This document shows positions 9,205 through 19,560 of a stretch of 64,000 nucleotides of DNA, one piece after another; the first letter of the stretch is position 1, and every line of letters starts with the position of its first letter. The stretch is from Neorhizobium galegae bv. officinalis (GTDB taxonomy: Bacteria; Pseudomonadota; Alphaproteobacteria; Rhizobiales; Rhizobiaceae): NCBI GenBank assembly GCA_000985875.1, contig CCRI01000007.1, positions 220,025 through 284,024 on the forward strand. Reading direction: 5' to 3'. The position numbers were made by a program, and so were the translations under genes. Under the pieces are notes generated by a model. That model was given only the letters and a program-made list of their open reading frames with translations, ran no database searches and was not told where the DNA came from.

Positions 9205-10668
9205 ATGAATGAAGTGACTACAAGACAAGAGGTCGTTGCCGCCCGCGGCATCAAGGTCACCTTCGGCGCCGTCAAGGCCCTGGACGGCGCCGACCTTGTC
9301 ATCCATGCCGGCGAATGCGTCGGATTGGTCGGACATAACGGTGCTGGCAAATCCACGATCGTCAACGTCATCAACGGCGGCCTGCCCCCCCATGCAGGCG
9401 AAATCAGCTATGGTGGTGTCCGCGCCCAGCACGGCATCTCGACCGCGCGAGCCAATGGCGTTCGCTGCGTTTTCCAGGAATTGTCGCTTTGCCCCAACCT
9501 GACCGTCAATGAGAACGCCCGCATCATGCACGCGGAACTCGCAGGCTGGAACTGGCGCAGCAGGGCGGGCGCCCTCGTCAAACTCCAGTTGCAGGAAATT
9601 TTTCCCGGCCATGGCATCGATTGCGACAGCACGATCGACGACCTCTCGATCGCCGAGCGACAGATGGTCGAGATCGCCGTCAGCTTCGCCGGCCTGAACC
9701 AGAAGCCGAAACTCGTCATTCTCGATGAACCGACATCTTCGCTCGACGCTGGGCTGGCGGCGCAGCTGATGGCCTATATCCGCAGGTTCGTCGGCGAGGG
9801 GGGATCGGTCCTGCTGATCTCGCACATCCTGGGCGAAATCCTCTCCACCTCGGACCGCATCGTGGTGATGAAGGATGGCCGGGTCGTCGCCGATCGCTCC
9901 GCATCGGAGTTCAGCAAACGCAGCCTCGTCGAAGCCATGGGCAACGTGGCGCGCGAAAAGGAGTGGCAGCGCACGGGTGACAAACGCAATCGAGCGCCGG
10001 TGCTTGGCGCCCCTGCGCGACGGGGGCACGGTCTTGCCTTTCAAGCCCATCGCGGCGAAATGATCGGCCTTGCCGGTCTCGCAGGCCATGGCCAGACGGA
10101 AACGCTTCTCGACCTCTATCTGTCTCGCAACAGCAACTGGTGGCCAGCCCGCCGGAAAGAGATCGCCTTCGTTGCCGGCGACCGCAGCCTGAACGGCATA
10201 TTCCCGCTCTGGAGCATCCTGAAGAACCTCAGCGTCGCATCGCTTGGCGATTTTTCCGCCAGGACCATCGTGGACCGTAACCGCGAAGGCGCGCTCGGCA
10301 ACGGCTGGAAAAAGCGCATCGAGATCCGCACACCGGATATGGAAAACCGCATCCTGTCGCTCTCCGGCGGCAACCAGCAAAAAGTGCTGTTCGCCCGCGC
10401 ATTGGCGACGAGCGCGAGGATCGTGCTGATGGACGATCCGATGCGCGGCGTCGATGTCGGTACCAAGCAGGAAGTCTATGACATCCTCCGCTCTGAAGCG
10501 GCAGGCGGCCGCACCTTCATCTGGTATTCGACGGAAATGGACGAGATACGTCTCTGTGACAGGGTTTATGTCTTCCGGGAAGGAGCGATCGTCGCCGAAC
10601 TCGCAGGCGACGAGGTCACTGAGAAGAACGTTCTCGAAGCCTCCTTCAGCGGAGGCGAAGCGGCATGA
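9205..10668 (+). CDS. Sugar ABC transporter double ATPase (RbsA-like)
   Basis: Two fused ATPase domains, 487 residues from the ATG giving MNEVTTRQ; an earlier in-frame start would add 24 unlikely residues. The first domain has Walker [10 protein letters not shown], a degenerate signature [13 protein letters not shown] and Walker [13 protein letters not shown]. The second has no functional Walker A ([14 protein letters not shown]) but has a full signature LSGGNQQKV and Walker [14 protein letters not shown], where the usual catalytic Glu is Asp. This asymmetry is typical of RbsA/MglA, although the Asp makes the second site weaker still. It energises the two permeases encoded next. Confidence 0.9.
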   Translation: MNEVTTRQEVVAARGIKVTFGAVKALDGADLVIHAGECVGLVGHNGAGKSTIVNVINGGLPPHAGEISYGGVRAQHGISTARANGVRCVFQELSLCPNLTVNENARIMHAELAGWNWRSRAGALVKLQLQEIFPGHGIDCDSTIDDLSIAERQMVEIAVSFAGLNQKPKLVILDEPTSSLDAGLAAQLMAYIRRFVGEGGSVLLISHILGEILSTSDRIVVMKDGRVVADRSASEFSKRSLVEAMGNVAREKEWQRTGDKRNRAPVLGAPARRGHGLAFQAHRGEMIGLAGLAGHGQTETLLDLYLSRNSNWWPARRKEIAFVAGDRSLNGIFPLWSILKNLSVASLGDFSARTIVDRNREGALGNGWKKRIEIRTPDMENRILSLSGGNQQKVLFARALATSARIVLMDDPMRGVDVGTKQEVYDILRSEAAGGRTFIWYSTEMDEIRLCDRVYVFREGAIVAELAGDEVTEKNVLEASFSGGEAA

Positions 10669-11606
10669 GGATATCCACCGGCACGATCCGCCTTGTCATC
10701 CCCGCCGCTTCGTTGGCACTGCTGCTTGCTGCCGTCTTCTACATGCAGCCGCGCGCCATGAGCTATACCGGCCTCAACCTGCTCTTCAATCTCGCCGTGC
10801 CGATCGCCCTCGCGACGGTGGCGCAGATGCTGGTCATGGCGGTCAACGACCTTGATCTGTCGATGGGCGCCTTCGTCAGCTTCTGCGCTTGCGTGACCGC
10901 GACGTTCCTGCAGGCCTCCCCGGCGGTTGGGGTGCTGATTTTCCTCGGTGCTATTGCGGCTTACGCCGTGATTGGTGTCGTCATTCACGTCCGAGAACTG
11001 CCCTCGATCGTCGTGACCCTCGGTATGAGCTTCGTCTGGAGCGGACTCGCGGTCCTCATGCTGCCATCTCCGGGCGGCGAAGCTCCGGGCTGGGCCCGCT
11101 GGCTGATGACCTCCCGGCCCCCCTTCGTGCCGATGGCGATCGTCGCCAGCGTCATCATCGCGCTAGTCACCCATTTCGCCATCATGCGCTCCTCCGTCGG
11201 CGTGCTGATTCGCGGCGTCGGCGGAAATGTCCGCTCGGTTGAACGCGCGGGTTGGTCGGTCATCCGCATCCGTGCGGGAACCTATGCGCTGGCCGGTTTT
11301 TTCGCCGTGCTGTCCGGCATCGCGCTTGTCGGCCTCACGACGTCGGCGGATGCCAACATAGCCCTGCGCTACACATTGCTGTCGATCGCGGGTGTCATCC
11401 TCGGCGGCGGCGAGTTCATCGGCGGCAAGGTATCCCCGATCGGCGCCGTCATCGGGGCGTTGACCCTGACGCTCGCCGGTTCGTTCCTGTCCTTCATGCG
11501 CATTTCCTCCGACTGGCAGATCGGCGCTCAGGGAGCAATCCTCATCGTCGTTCTGGCGCTGCGCCTCCTCCTCAACCGCCTGGAAAAGCGGGAGAAGAGC
11601 CGATGA
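10665..11606 (+). CDS. Sugar ABC transporter permease 1 (RbsC-like)
   Basis: A hydrophobic 313-residue protein with about eight to ten predicted membrane helices and the BPD_transp_2 family pattern ([14 protein letters not shown] near residue 60-75 and [20 protein letters not shown] in the C-terminal half, the region that contacts the ATPase). It overlaps the ATPase gene by 4 bases and the second permease by 4 bases, so all are co-translated. Two different permeases suggest a heterodimeric channel rather than the RbsC homodimer. Confidence 0.9.
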   Translation: MRISTGTIRLVIPAASLALLLAAVFYMQPRAMSYTGLNLLFNLAVPIALATVAQMLVMAVNDLDLSMGAFVSFCACVTATFLQASPAVGVLIFLGAIAAYAVIGVVIHVRELPSIVVTLGMSFVWSGLAVLMLPSPGGEAPGWARWLMTSRPPFVPMAIVASVIIALVTHFAIMRSSVGVLIRGVGGNVRSVERAGWSVIRIRAGTYALAGFFAVLSGIALVGLTTSADANIALRYTLLSIAGVILGGGEFIGGKVSPIGAVIGALTLTLAGSFLSFMRISSDWQIGAQGAILIVVLALRLLLNRLEKREKSR

Positions 11607-12550
11607 GCGGCGTACGCCTTCTCTACTCCAAACCCTGGATCTGGTCTTTCGCGGCCACGATTGCCGTCTGGATCGCTACCGTCCTCTTCACCGGCGGAGC
11701 AAGCTCGCTCGGCCTGTCGCAGGCGGCTCTGACTTTCGCAGCCTTCTCCGTCATCGTCGGCCTCGGCCAGATGTTCGTGATCACGCTCGGCCCCGGCAAT
11801 ATCGACCTCTCCGTGCCCGCCACGATGACCCTTTCCGGCACGCTGGCGCTGAAGCTGATGGACGTACAGGACGGCATGATCGTCGTCGGCCTGCTCGCCT
11901 CGATCCTGCTGGGCTTTGCGATCGGTATCGGCAACTACGTGCTTATCAAGCTGCTGCGCATCCCGCCGATCATCGCGACGCTGTCCATGAGCTTCATCAT
12001 CCAGTCGACGGCGATCTGGACGAACCGCGGCCTGCGCATCAAGCCCCCGGAGATACTGGCGAACTTCACCACATCCAATCTGTTGGGTGTTCCCAATATC
12101 GCCATCGTCGCGCTCATCCTCTCGGTGATTGCCTGGGTCCTGCTCGAAAAGACAATCTATGGCCGCTGGATCTCGGCGATCGGTCAGAGCACGTTAGCCG
12201 CCCGCATGACGGGAATTCCGATCGACGGCACGCGGCTCGTCACCTACATTCTTTGCGCGGTCCTCGCCTCGATCTGCGGTTACCTGCTTGCGAGCTTCTC
12301 CGGCGGCGCAGCACTCAATATGGGTTCCGAATACCTGCTCATGTCGATCGCGGTTGTCGTGATCGGCGGCACCGCCGTGGCGGGTGGCAATTCCAACATT
12401 CCGGGCATATGGGGGGCCTCGCTGTTCATGTTCCTTGTGGTGTCGATGCTCAACACCTATGGCTTCGGCGCCGGGTTCCGTCTCATCCTCACCGGCCTCA
12501 TCATCATCGCCGTCATTCTCCTCGCCGGCGGCCGTCAAGCCAACCGATGA
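11603..12550 (+). CDS. Sugar ABC transporter permease 2 (RbsC-like)
   Basis: A 315-residue integral membrane protein starting [14 protein letters not shown] at the ATG overlapping the preceding stop. The BPD_transp_2 motifs are LGPGNIDLSVPATMTL in the first third and VVVIGGTAVAGGNSNIPGIW near the C-terminus. It forms the second half of the import channel with the upstream permease. The open frame extends far upstream, but that part overlaps the first permease in another frame and is not coding. Confidence 0.9.
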   Translation: MSGVRLLYSKPWIWSFAATIAVWIATVLFTGGASSLGLSQAALTFAAFSVIVGLGQMFVITLGPGNIDLSVPATMTLSGTLALKLMDVQDGMIVVGLLASILLGFAIGIGNYVLIKLLRIPPIIATLSMSFIIQSTAIWTNRGLRIKPPEILANFTTSNLLGVPNIAIVALILSVIAWVLLEKTIYGRWISAIGQSTLAARMTGIPIDGTRLVTYILCAVLASICGYLLASFSGGAALNMGSEYLLMSIAVVVIGGTAVAGGNSNIPGIWGASLFMFLVVSMLNTYGFGAGFRLILTGLIIIAVILLAGGRQANR

Positions 12551-12574
12551 ACAACTCCAATCGGACACATTCCC

Positions 12575-13492
12575 ATGCCGCAGAAAACCTCCATCTACGA
12601 GTTTCACGACGAAGCCTTCCGGCAGTTGATCGTCGCCAGCGCAGCCCTCGAGGAGCTTTATTCCGACTGCCGCTGGGCCGAGGGACCGGTGTGGTTCGCT
12701 GACCTGAATTGCCTGATCTGGAGCGATATTCCAAACCAGCGGATGATGCGCTGGGCACCGGAAGGCGGTGTTTCGGTGTTCCGCTCACAGTCGAATTTCG
12801 TCAACGGCAATACGCGCGACCGTCAGGGCCGGCTGGTGTCCTGCGAACACGGCGGCAGGCGCGTGACGCGTACCGAGATTGACGGGTCGATCACCATTCT
12901 GGCCGACCGCTACCAGGGCAAGCGCCTCAATTCGCCGAACGACGTCGTCGTGCACTCGGACGGCAGCGTCTGGTTCACCGATCCGACCTACGGCATCAAG
13001 TCCGACTACGAAGGTTACCGGGCCGAGCCGGAACAGGATACACGTAACGTCTACCGCCTCGATCCGGCGAGTGGCGATCTTGAGGCGGTCGTCACCGATT
13101 TCGGACAGCCGAATGGTCTTGCCTTTTCTCCGGACGAAACAAAACTCTATATCGCCGACTCCGCCTCCAGCCACGACATCAGGGCGCCGCGGCACATCCG
13201 GGTGTTCGATGTCGTCGACGGCAAGCGTCTCGCCAATGACCGGATTTTCTGCAGCCTGGACAACGGCCTGCCGGATGGTTTCCGTGTCGATGTAAAAGGA
13301 AATGTCTGGACGAGCGCCGGCGACGGCGTGCATTGCTTCTCGCCCGGCGGGGTGCTGCTCGGCAAGATCCTCGTGCCGCAGACGGTCGCGAACCTCACCT
13401 TCGGGGGGCCGCGCAGGAATAGGCTGTTCATCACCGCCACCAAATCGCTCTATTGTGTATTCGTGGCGACCAACGGCGTGGCATTGGGCTGA
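12575..13492 (+). CDS. SMP-30/gluconolactonase-family lactonase
   Basis: A 305-residue six-bladed beta-propeller enzyme. Characteristic segments are the metal-ligand Glu in CRWAEGPVWF (near residue 35), LNSPNDVVVHSDGSVWFTDPTYG (with the metal-binding Asn) and the C-terminal DGFRVDVKGNVW. Family members hydrolyse sugar lactones such as gluconolactone. It lies 24 bases after the second permease and ends the sugar-import operon, so the imported sugar is probably oxidised to a lactone that this enzyme opens. It lacks a signal peptide and should be cytoplasmic. Confidence 0.88.
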   Translation: MPQKTSIYEFHDEAFRQLIVASAALEELYSDCRWAEGPVWFADLNCLIWSDIPNQRMMRWAPEGGVSVFRSQSNFVNGNTRDRQGRLVSCEHGGRRVTRTEIDGSITILADRYQGKRLNSPNDVVVHSDGSVWFTDPTYGIKSDYEGYRAEPEQDTRNVYRLDPASGDLEAVVTDFGQPNGLAFSPDETKLYIADSASSHDIRAPRHIRVFDVVDGKRLANDRIFCSLDNGLPDGFRVDVKGNVWTSAGDGVHCFSPGGVLLGKILVPQTVANLTFGGPRRNRLFITATKSLYCVFVATNGVALG

Positions 13493-13722
13493 TTGCGCAG
13501 CTCATGAACGCGGTGTGGGATTCTGCGCCGACGGATCGTTGCGAATAGCTGTTGCAGCGACGGAGGTGCTGAGCCCCGCCGGCGCTTTGCAGTTCCGCGG
13601 CCCGTTATTTGCTCGCCGCCGGAACACTTGGCCGCGGCGATAGTTCCATGGCGCTGGCTTCGTGATCGGCACGAGAGCTGGGAGAAAGGGATCGCGATGG
13701 AGCGGATCGAGGGATCATTTCC

Positions 13723-15633
13723 GTGGAAGCCGGTTCGATGAGAAGAGGCGGATCAAAGGCCGTGAGCGAAGAGGATTCGATCGCGGACCGATATGGTGTC
13801 GAGGCGAAACGGCCCTCGCCAAGCGGTGAGGATGTACCTGTCCCGGAAATCGGCCGGCGAAAAATACTCTCGGCATTAAAGGGGCTTCCGCCTGCCCGGA
13901 CCCCGCATTTCGCTTCCGATCCGCCGAAATGTTTCCTCCCGGATTTCGCGAGCACCGATCGGGTCTGGGGGCTGTCGTGCCAGCTTTACGAATTGAGGTC
14001 GGAACGGAACTGGGGGATGGGCGATTTTGCCGACCTCCGATCGGTCATAGGCCTGGCAAAAGCGTGGGGAGCCGATTTTGTCGGCCTCAATCCCCTCCAC
14101 GCCCCGTTTCTTGCCGCCCCCGACCGATGCAGCCCCTACGAACCGTCCAACCGTGGGTTTCTCAATCCGCTCTATATCGCCGTCGATGAGGTCGAGGGCT
14201 TTACATGGTCTCCGGAAGTGCAGGGCGAGATCGAGCAATTGCGCCTTGCGCCGTTGGTGGATTACGGACGGGTGGCCCGCGTAAAGCTCGATAACCTCCG
14301 CAGGGTCTGGCGGAGTTCAAAGCATCTGCGAAGGGAAAACAGTGTCGCCGATCGCGAATTCTCGACGTTTCGTCACGATGGTGGCGAGGCGCTCCGCCTT
14401 CATGCGCTGTTCGAGGCCATTTCCGAGGCCCAGGTGGTTTCGGGCGGAGAGGCGGGCTGGCACCGCTGGCCGGAACCATACCGTGATCCGAAAAGCAAAC
14501 CCGTGTCCCGCTTCGCCGAAGAACACGAAGATGAGGTCGCGTTTCACATGTGGCTTCAATGGCTGGCGCATCGGCAGCTCTTGGAGGCTGCCGATCACGC
14601 GCAGAAATTGGGGATGCGTATAGGGCTATACCTCGATGTCGCGGTTGGCGAAGCCCTCGATGGTTCCGGGACCTGGAGCAACCGCGGGATCTATGTCCAA
14701 GGCGCGAGCATAGGTAGCCCACCGGACCCGATGGCCGCTAGCGGACAGGACTGGCGGCTGGCGGCTTTTCACCCCTCGGCGATTGCCGAAGGCGAGCCAT
14801 CTCCGTTCGAAAAGCTGATGTCCGCTGTCATGCGATATGCCGGTGCTGTCCGTATCGATCATGCCGCCGCCCTGCGCCGGCTATTTCTGGTGCCCGCGGA
14901 AAATGGACCCGAGCAGGGAGCCTATGTCGCCTATCCTCAGCCGTCGCTGATCGCCACGCTGGCGGCATTGTCCGAGAGATACCGCTGCGTGGTGATCGGA
15001 GAGGACCTCGGCAACCTGCCGAAGGGATTACAAGCCGAATTGGCAGCGGCGAATATCCTGTCCTATCGGATAATATCCTATGAGCAGACCAGGAATGGCT
15101 TCAGGCCGGCCGCGGACTATCCGTCCCTCGCACTTGCCTGTGTGTCGACCCACGATCACCAGACTTTTGTCGGATGGTGGAAGGCGGCAGACGTCGAGAT
15201 GCGCATCAGCCACGGGCTCGTTTCCGGCGACGCTGGCCGCCAGCAGATGAAGGACCGCAAGAGGGAACGAAGACAGGTTCTGCGGGCGTTCAAAGCGGCC
15301 GGGCTCCCGGTCGCTGCAACGGGCGAAGCCACGGTGCGCGAGAATGACATTTCGGCACTGGCCGTGATGGCGCACCGTTTCATCGCGAAGACGCCGTCGT
15401 TGCTCGTGGCAGTGCGATTGGCTGACGTGACGGACGAGAAACAGCCCACGAACGTACCGGGGACCAGTGACACCTACCCGAACTGGAAACCCAAACTATC
15501 GGTGACCGTTGAGGAGCTGGCGGATCTGGCCCATACCCATCCCATCATCGTTGCGGTCGGCGAGGAACGTCGTTCTCCACGCGCCGTTCAATCCACTCAG
15601 GTCGAAGGGCGTCATCACTCGAACCGGAACTGA
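13723..15633 (+). CDS. malQ: 4-alpha-glucanotransferase (amylomaltase)
   Basis: A GH77-family enzyme of 636 residues that transfers alpha-1,4-glucan segments. It has VWGLSCQLYELRSERNWGMGDFADL, a strong GH77 start, FVGLNPLHAPF, the nucleophile region RIDHAAALRRLFLVP, and VVIGEDLGNLPKGLQ with the acid/base Glu. Members usually read RIDHVMGLFRLW at the nucleophile, so the AAAL variation is notable. The chosen start is a GTG; the ATG 15 bases on is an equally possible start. No glycogen genes are adjacent. It may serve maltodextrin or glycogen turnover, with the rest of the pathway elsewhere. Confidence 0.85.
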   Translation: MEAGSMRRGGSKAVSEEDSIADRYGVEAKRPSPSGEDVPVPEIGRRKILSALKGLPPARTPHFASDPPKCFLPDFASTDRVWGLSCQLYELRSERNWGMGDFADLRSVIGLAKAWGADFVGLNPLHAPFLAAPDRCSPYEPSNRGFLNPLYIAVDEVEGFTWSPEVQGEIEQLRLAPLVDYGRVARVKLDNLRRVWRSSKHLRRENSVADREFSTFRHDGGEALRLHALFEAISEAQVVSGGEAGWHRWPEPYRDPKSKPVSRFAEEHEDEVAFHMWLQWLAHRQLLEAADHAQKLGMRIGLYLDVAVGEALDGSGTWSNRGIYVQGASIGSPPDPMAASGQDWRLAAFHPSAIAEGEPSPFEKLMSAVMRYAGAVRIDHAAALRRLFLVPAENGPEQGAYVAYPQPSLIATLAALSERYRCVVIGEDLGNLPKGLQAELAAANILSYRIISYEQTRNGFRPAADYPSLALACVSTHDHQTFVGWWKAADVEMRISHGLVSGDAGRQQMKDRKRERRQVLRAFKAAGLPVAATGEATVRENDISALAVMAHRFIAKTPSLLVAVRLADVTDEKQPTNVPGTSDTYPNWKPKLSVTVEELADLAHTHPIIVAVGEERRSPRAVQSTQVEGRHHSNRN

Positions 15634-15878
15634 GAGGAAGGCGATCACGCACGGAAGGATCGGCGACGCCATCGCTCTGCCGTCGCGGCGACCTGGATGA
15701 CTGGGGATCACTGGAAGCGATTGTAAGGTAGGATCGAAAATCCAACCGCACGGCTTTTCAGGCACAGCATCTGTATTCAATAGGATGGGAGAGGCCGGCG
15801 GCTGTCAAATGATGCGCCGGCATCTCACTGGCTTCGCCTTTCGGCTCGACCTTTTGTAGTCTAAACGTGCAGTGCCGA

Positions 15879-16082
15879 TTAAAGGGCGCTGACGTTTTCG
15901 GCCTTTGATTTTCCAGTTTTGCGGTCCTGGCCTAGCTCATAGCTTACCTTTTGTCCCTCTCTCAAAGATCCGCCTCGTTCCAGTGCGGAGACATGCACAA
16001 ACACGTCCGCTCCACCATTCTCGGGCGTGATGAAGCCAAACCCTTTGTCTTCGTTGAAAAATTTGACAGTACCGGTAGGCAT
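15879..16082 (-). CDS. Cold-shock-domain protein (CspA family)
   Basis: A 67-residue single cold-shock domain with RNP-like motifs [15 protein letters not shown] and DVFVHVSAL, ending with the alphaproteobacterial tail [22 protein letters not shown]. It binds single-stranded RNA/DNA and acts as an RNA chaperone. The start is the ATG giving MPTGTVKFF, the family's usual N-terminus; a longer frame upstream is not typical. The stretch upstream of the gene could hold a structured leader, as is common for these genes. Confidence 0.93.
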   Translation of the reverse strand: MPTGTVKFFNEDKGFGFITPENGGADVFVHVSALERGGSLREGQKVSYELGQDRKTGKSKAENVSAL

Positions 16083-16520
16083 GAAGGCTCCTGATGTTTG
16101 CACGGCCGTTGCCGCGAGCGGGAGCCTATAGCGCATTCCTCCCGCTTTCAAGGCATGCGCGACTTCCTTGTTAACGAGACGCATCTTGTCGGGTGCTTGG
16201 CGGTAAGGTTGAGGTTGTCGGATTGGTGGTCAGGGACGGGGAGATTCGATCGTACGATCGCAGCCGGGTTCGTTCCCGGAAGATCTCAATCGATCGGTTG
16301 GCATGGCCGGTGCACCTACCGCTCAAGGCGTCCTCCTCGCAGGACCCCTGAGGATTTTCACAAGTGATCCGTCATCAGGATGTTAACAAAGACAAATACC
16401 TAAATTCCCGGGACATCTTTTTGGATGGTGCATGGAGCGGGGCAACTCACTGCCGAATAACGATGCCCGGCCATCGGGCCATTCGTCGGGCGCTGATAAC
16501 GGCCATGAGGGAAATAACCG
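16083..16520. other. Intergenic region between divergent csp and pstS-like genes
   Basis: About 440 bases without a credible gene. Short frames here have no ribosome site or family resemblance. It must hold the promoters and leaders of both flanking genes. I could not see a convincing Pho box upstream of the PstS-like gene. Confidence 0.6.
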
Positions 16521-17606
16521 ATGGAACGTTTCTTTCGACAGACGCATGGGCTGGGTGCGGCTGGCGCCCCTCTTTGGGGACTCATCGGGATCGCTTTCAT
16601 GCTTTGGCCAACAGTGGTCATGGCCGATCCGATCCGCGGGGCTGGATCAACCTTTGCTGCACCCATTATCGCCAGATGGGCCGAGAACTACGAGAAGGCG
16701 CGCATGGACGACGGCGATTTCAGTTCGCCGGACTGGACCGTCGACTATGAATTGGTGGGTTCCCTGGCTGGTTTGATGCGCCTCGACCAGCCAGAACTCG
16801 ACTTTGCCGCATCAGATGTGCCTGTTTCGCATGAGGAACTGGCAAAGCATGGCCGGCAGCAGTTTCCGATCGTGCTCGGCAGCGTGGCTGTCGCCGTCAA
16901 CCTCGATGGGATCGAGAAAGACGGGATCAAGCTTACCGGACCTATTCTTGCCGACATCTACCTGGGAAAGATCAAGTCCTGGGCCGATCCGGCGATCAAG
17001 GCCGTAAATCCGGATATCGCGTTTCCCGACCTGGCGATCGGCGTCGTCACGCGCAAGGACGGTTCGGGGACCACCTTTATATTCACGGAGTATCTGTCGT
17101 CCGTCAGCCCGGAATGGAAGGCGACCCATGGTGCGGATACTCTGATCAAGTGGCCCATCGGAACCTCCGTGGAGGGCACCCAGGATCTCATACGCTCCGT
17201 GCAGGCGACCAAGGGCGCCATTTCTTATGCCGATTTCGGCCAGGTGAAACGGGCAAATCTCCCCTACGCGGCCATCGGTAACAGGGCGGGCAAGTTCGTC
17301 AAGCCGGGGCCGGAAGGCGTGCGGGCCGCCGCAAGCGCGTCCTCTTGGGATGAATCGAAGGATTTCGCGGTGTCGTTGACCGACCAGCCGGCCGAGGGGG
17401 CATATCCGATCGCCGGGGCAACTTTCGTGGTCGTTTCCAGGAAGATAGGACCGCACAGGTTCGGGCGGGTTCAAGACTTCTTCCGCCTCGCATTCGAAAA
17501 GGGTGGCAAGGACGCCGAGGCGCTGGGCTACGTGCCCGTGACACCGCAAATGGTCAGCCAGATCGTCAAATACTGGCTGAAGAAGGACACTGCCGCCAGC
17601 CAGTAG
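16521..17606 (+). CDS. Phosphate-binding periplasmic protein (PstS family)
   Basis: A 361-residue protein with an N-terminal hydrophobic signal region (about residues 16-35, ending VVMA) and the PstS hallmarks GAGSTFAAPII at the mature N-terminus, VTRKDGSGTTFIFTEYL in the middle, and SVEGT plus GAISYADFGQ. The Ser, Thr, Arg and Asp phosphate ligands of the family lie in these segments. No pstC, pstA or pstB gene follows. Instead a Na/phosphate cotransporter gene is next on the same strand after 101 bases. It may serve a Pst permease encoded elsewhere or act as an accessory binder. Confidence 0.88.
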   Translation: MERFFRQTHGLGAAGAPLWGLIGIAFMLWPTVVMADPIRGAGSTFAAPIIARWAENYEKARMDDGDFSSPDWTVDYELVGSLAGLMRLDQPELDFAASDVPVSHEELAKHGRQQFPIVLGSVAVAVNLDGIEKDGIKLTGPILADIYLGKIKSWADPAIKAVNPDIAFPDLAIGVVTRKDGSGTTFIFTEYLSSVSPEWKATHGADTLIKWPIGTSVEGTQDLIRSVQATKGAISYADFGQVKRANLPYAAIGNRAGKFVKPGPEGVRAAASASSWDESKDFAVSLTDQPAEGAYPIAGATFVVVSRKIGPHRFGRVQDFFRLAFEKGGKDAEALGYVPVTPQMVSQIVKYWLKKDTAASQ

Positions 17607-17707
17607 GCTGGTGCTTCGTAGCCAGGTTTTTCACTCCGGCGTTCCGGGCCGGTTGCGAAGGCCTTGTTGGATCGCGCCGCCACGGCGTCAAAAAGGGGTT
17701 AGGCGTA

Positions 17708-19441
17708 ATGAATATTGATATCTTTAAGGATATTCTGGTCCCCGTCATCGGCGGCCTCGGGATTTTCATGCTTGGTCTGGAGTTCATGTCGAACGGCATC
17801 CAGGCCCTCTCCGTCAACAAGATGCGGGCGTTCCTCGCCAAGGCAGCGGGGACGCCGATCAAGGGCGTTATTGCCGGTACGGTCATCACCGGGGTCATTC
17901 AATCCTCCACGGCCATGACCGTCATGGTCGTGGGCCTCGTCAACGCAGGCGTCGTCGGCCTGCGGCCGGCCATCAGCGTCATCATGGGGGCGAATATCGG
18001 CACGACCCTTGGAAACGGTCTGATCGCCCTGCCGCTCGGTCCCCTCGGTCTGATCTTCGCCGGCACGTTCTCGCTGGTCTATTGCTTTTCCAAGAACGAG
18101 AAGGTGCGCAATATCGCGCTGGCCTGCATGGGCTTTGCGCTGATCTTTTATGGCCTCAATCTGATGACGGGTGGTCTCCGGCCTCTGCGCAACATACCGG
18201 AGGTCATGGCCGTTCTGTCGACGTTGACGGCGGACTCCTATTACAATCTGATCAAATGCGTGCTGATCGCCGCCGGCGTCACCGCGATGATCCATTCATC
18301 GTCCGCGACGATCGGGATCGTCATGGGGCTCGGCGCCGCGGGTGTCCTCGACTGGACGACAGCGGTTGCCTTCTCGCTGGGTGCCGATCTGGGGACCACG
18401 ATCACCTCGTGGATCGCTTCCCTCAATCTTTCGAAAAATGCCAAGCGCGCGGCCTACGCGCATATGTCCTTCAACATCATCGGCGTCTGCATCACCGTTC
18501 CGCTGTTCTTCGTCTCGATCGATGTGCTGGCATGGGCGATGCAATGGTTCGGCGGCGATCCGGGTGTCGCCGTCGTGATTGAGGGCAAGGAAACCTTTCC
18601 GCTGGTTCCCGTGGCCGTCGGTCTCTATTCCACGTTCTTCAACGTTTTCAACACGGCGCTGCTGTTTCCCTTCGTCGGCGTGTTCGACCGGGTCCTGTCG
18701 CGGATCGGGCGCACGGATGCCGAGGATGCGGAGGATTATTCGACACCGAAATTCCTCGACCGCAAGCTTGCCGGCAATTTTGCCCTTGCGGTTCCGGCAG
18801 TGCAGAAGGAAACCGCCCGGCACCTTCAGGCCGGTGCCATGTTCCTGGACATCGCCCGTTCCGCCAAGTCGGCCCCATCCGATCCGGGCGAACACTATCT
18901 CGCCACCGATATCCTCAGCCGCGATATTCGCGACTATACCGCATCGCTGATGAAGGAGGATCTGCCCTACGAGCAGCTCGATCTCGTCGCAAGCCTGATC
19001 GAGGAGGCGGATTTTACCGCGGCCCTGACGGAATCGATGCATCAGGTCGCCCGGCGGGTAAGGCGTGAAAAGTTCAGCAGCCAGGCCCAGGCGATCGTCG
19101 ATGTCGCATTGAACAAGCTGGGCACCGCCCTGCAGGAAATCATGCCCGATCACGGCGTCACCAGTCCCGACATGCCTGCCGGCCATGTCAGTCTCCCCGA
19201 AATAGAGGAACTGCGTGCCCGCACGCTGGCGCTCGGACCCAATGCCGGCGCTGCGGAACGTGGCACCATCCTTGCGCTGCTCGGTTCGATCGAACGGGCG
19301 CAGATCCTGATCCACCGGATCGATGCGGAGCGCAAGTCTGTGAACCGGCAGAGCATCCTGTCGCGCGTGTCCCGCAAGCGCGACGAACAGGCTCGTCCCG
19401 TCAGCAACGAGGGCGGGTTCAGTCCGATGCCAGCCGAGTAA
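17708..19441 (+). CDS. Na+/phosphate cotransporter with C-terminal PhoU-like domain (NptA/YjbB type)
   Basis: A 577-residue protein. The first part (about residues 1-310) is a Na_Pi_cotrans domain with two inverted repeats, each marked by a Q/H-SSS motif: GVIQSSTAMTVM and AMIHSSSATIGI. Residues about 350-560 are helical and charged, like PhoU. It moves inorganic phosphate across the inner membrane; bacterial YjbB can export phosphate when the cell holds an excess, so the direction is uncertain. It lies directly downstream of the PstS-like gene. Confidence 0.88.
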   Translation: MNIDIFKDILVPVIGGLGIFMLGLEFMSNGIQALSVNKMRAFLAKAAGTPIKGVIAGTVITGVIQSSTAMTVMVVGLVNAGVVGLRPAISVIMGANIGTTLGNGLIALPLGPLGLIFAGTFSLVYCFSKNEKVRNIALACMGFALIFYGLNLMTGGLRPLRNIPEVMAVLSTLTADSYYNLIKCVLIAAGVTAMIHSSSATIGIVMGLGAAGVLDWTTAVAFSLGADLGTTITSWIASLNLSKNAKRAAYAHMSFNIIGVCITVPLFFVSIDVLAWAMQWFGGDPGVAVVIEGKETFPLVPVAVGLYSTFFNVFNTALLFPFVGVFDRVLSRIGRTDAEDAEDYSTPKFLDRKLAGNFALAVPAVQKETARHLQAGAMFLDIARSAKSAPSDPGEHYLATDILSRDIRDYTASLMKEDLPYEQLDLVASLIEEADFTAALTESMHQVARRVRREKFSSQAQAIVDVALNKLGTALQEIMPDHGVTSPDMPAGHVSLPEIEELRARTLALGPNAGAAERGTILALLGSIERAQILIHRIDAERKSVNRQSILSRVSRKRDEQARPVSNEGGFSPMPAE

Positions 19442-19465
19442 CGGACATTGCCGTCAAGATCCGCG

Positions 19466-19495
19466 CGTGGCATCTTCGCGATAGAAGATGCCACG
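19466..19495 (+). terminator. 12-bp perfect hairpin after Na/Pi cotransporter gene
   Basis: Arms CGTGGCATCTTC and GAAGATGCCACG enclose a 6-base loop, 24 bases after the stop. There is no strong T-run, so it may be a terminator or an mRNA-stabilising hairpin. Confidence 0.5.
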
Positions 19496-19560
19496 TCCTC
19501 GCGTTAAGGGATGACGGCTACCCGTTGCCGCTGCGCAATCTCTAAACCACGGAGGCTCGA

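Noticed and set aside
8032..10380. 782-residue minus-strand open frame over the sugar importer genes
   Set aside because: It lies antisense to well-supported genes and its translation has no family features; it is a high-GC shadow.
13624..13648. GGAAC-N16-AGTT ahead of malQ as a stress promoter
   Set aside because: The -10 element deviates from CGTT, so the match may be chance.
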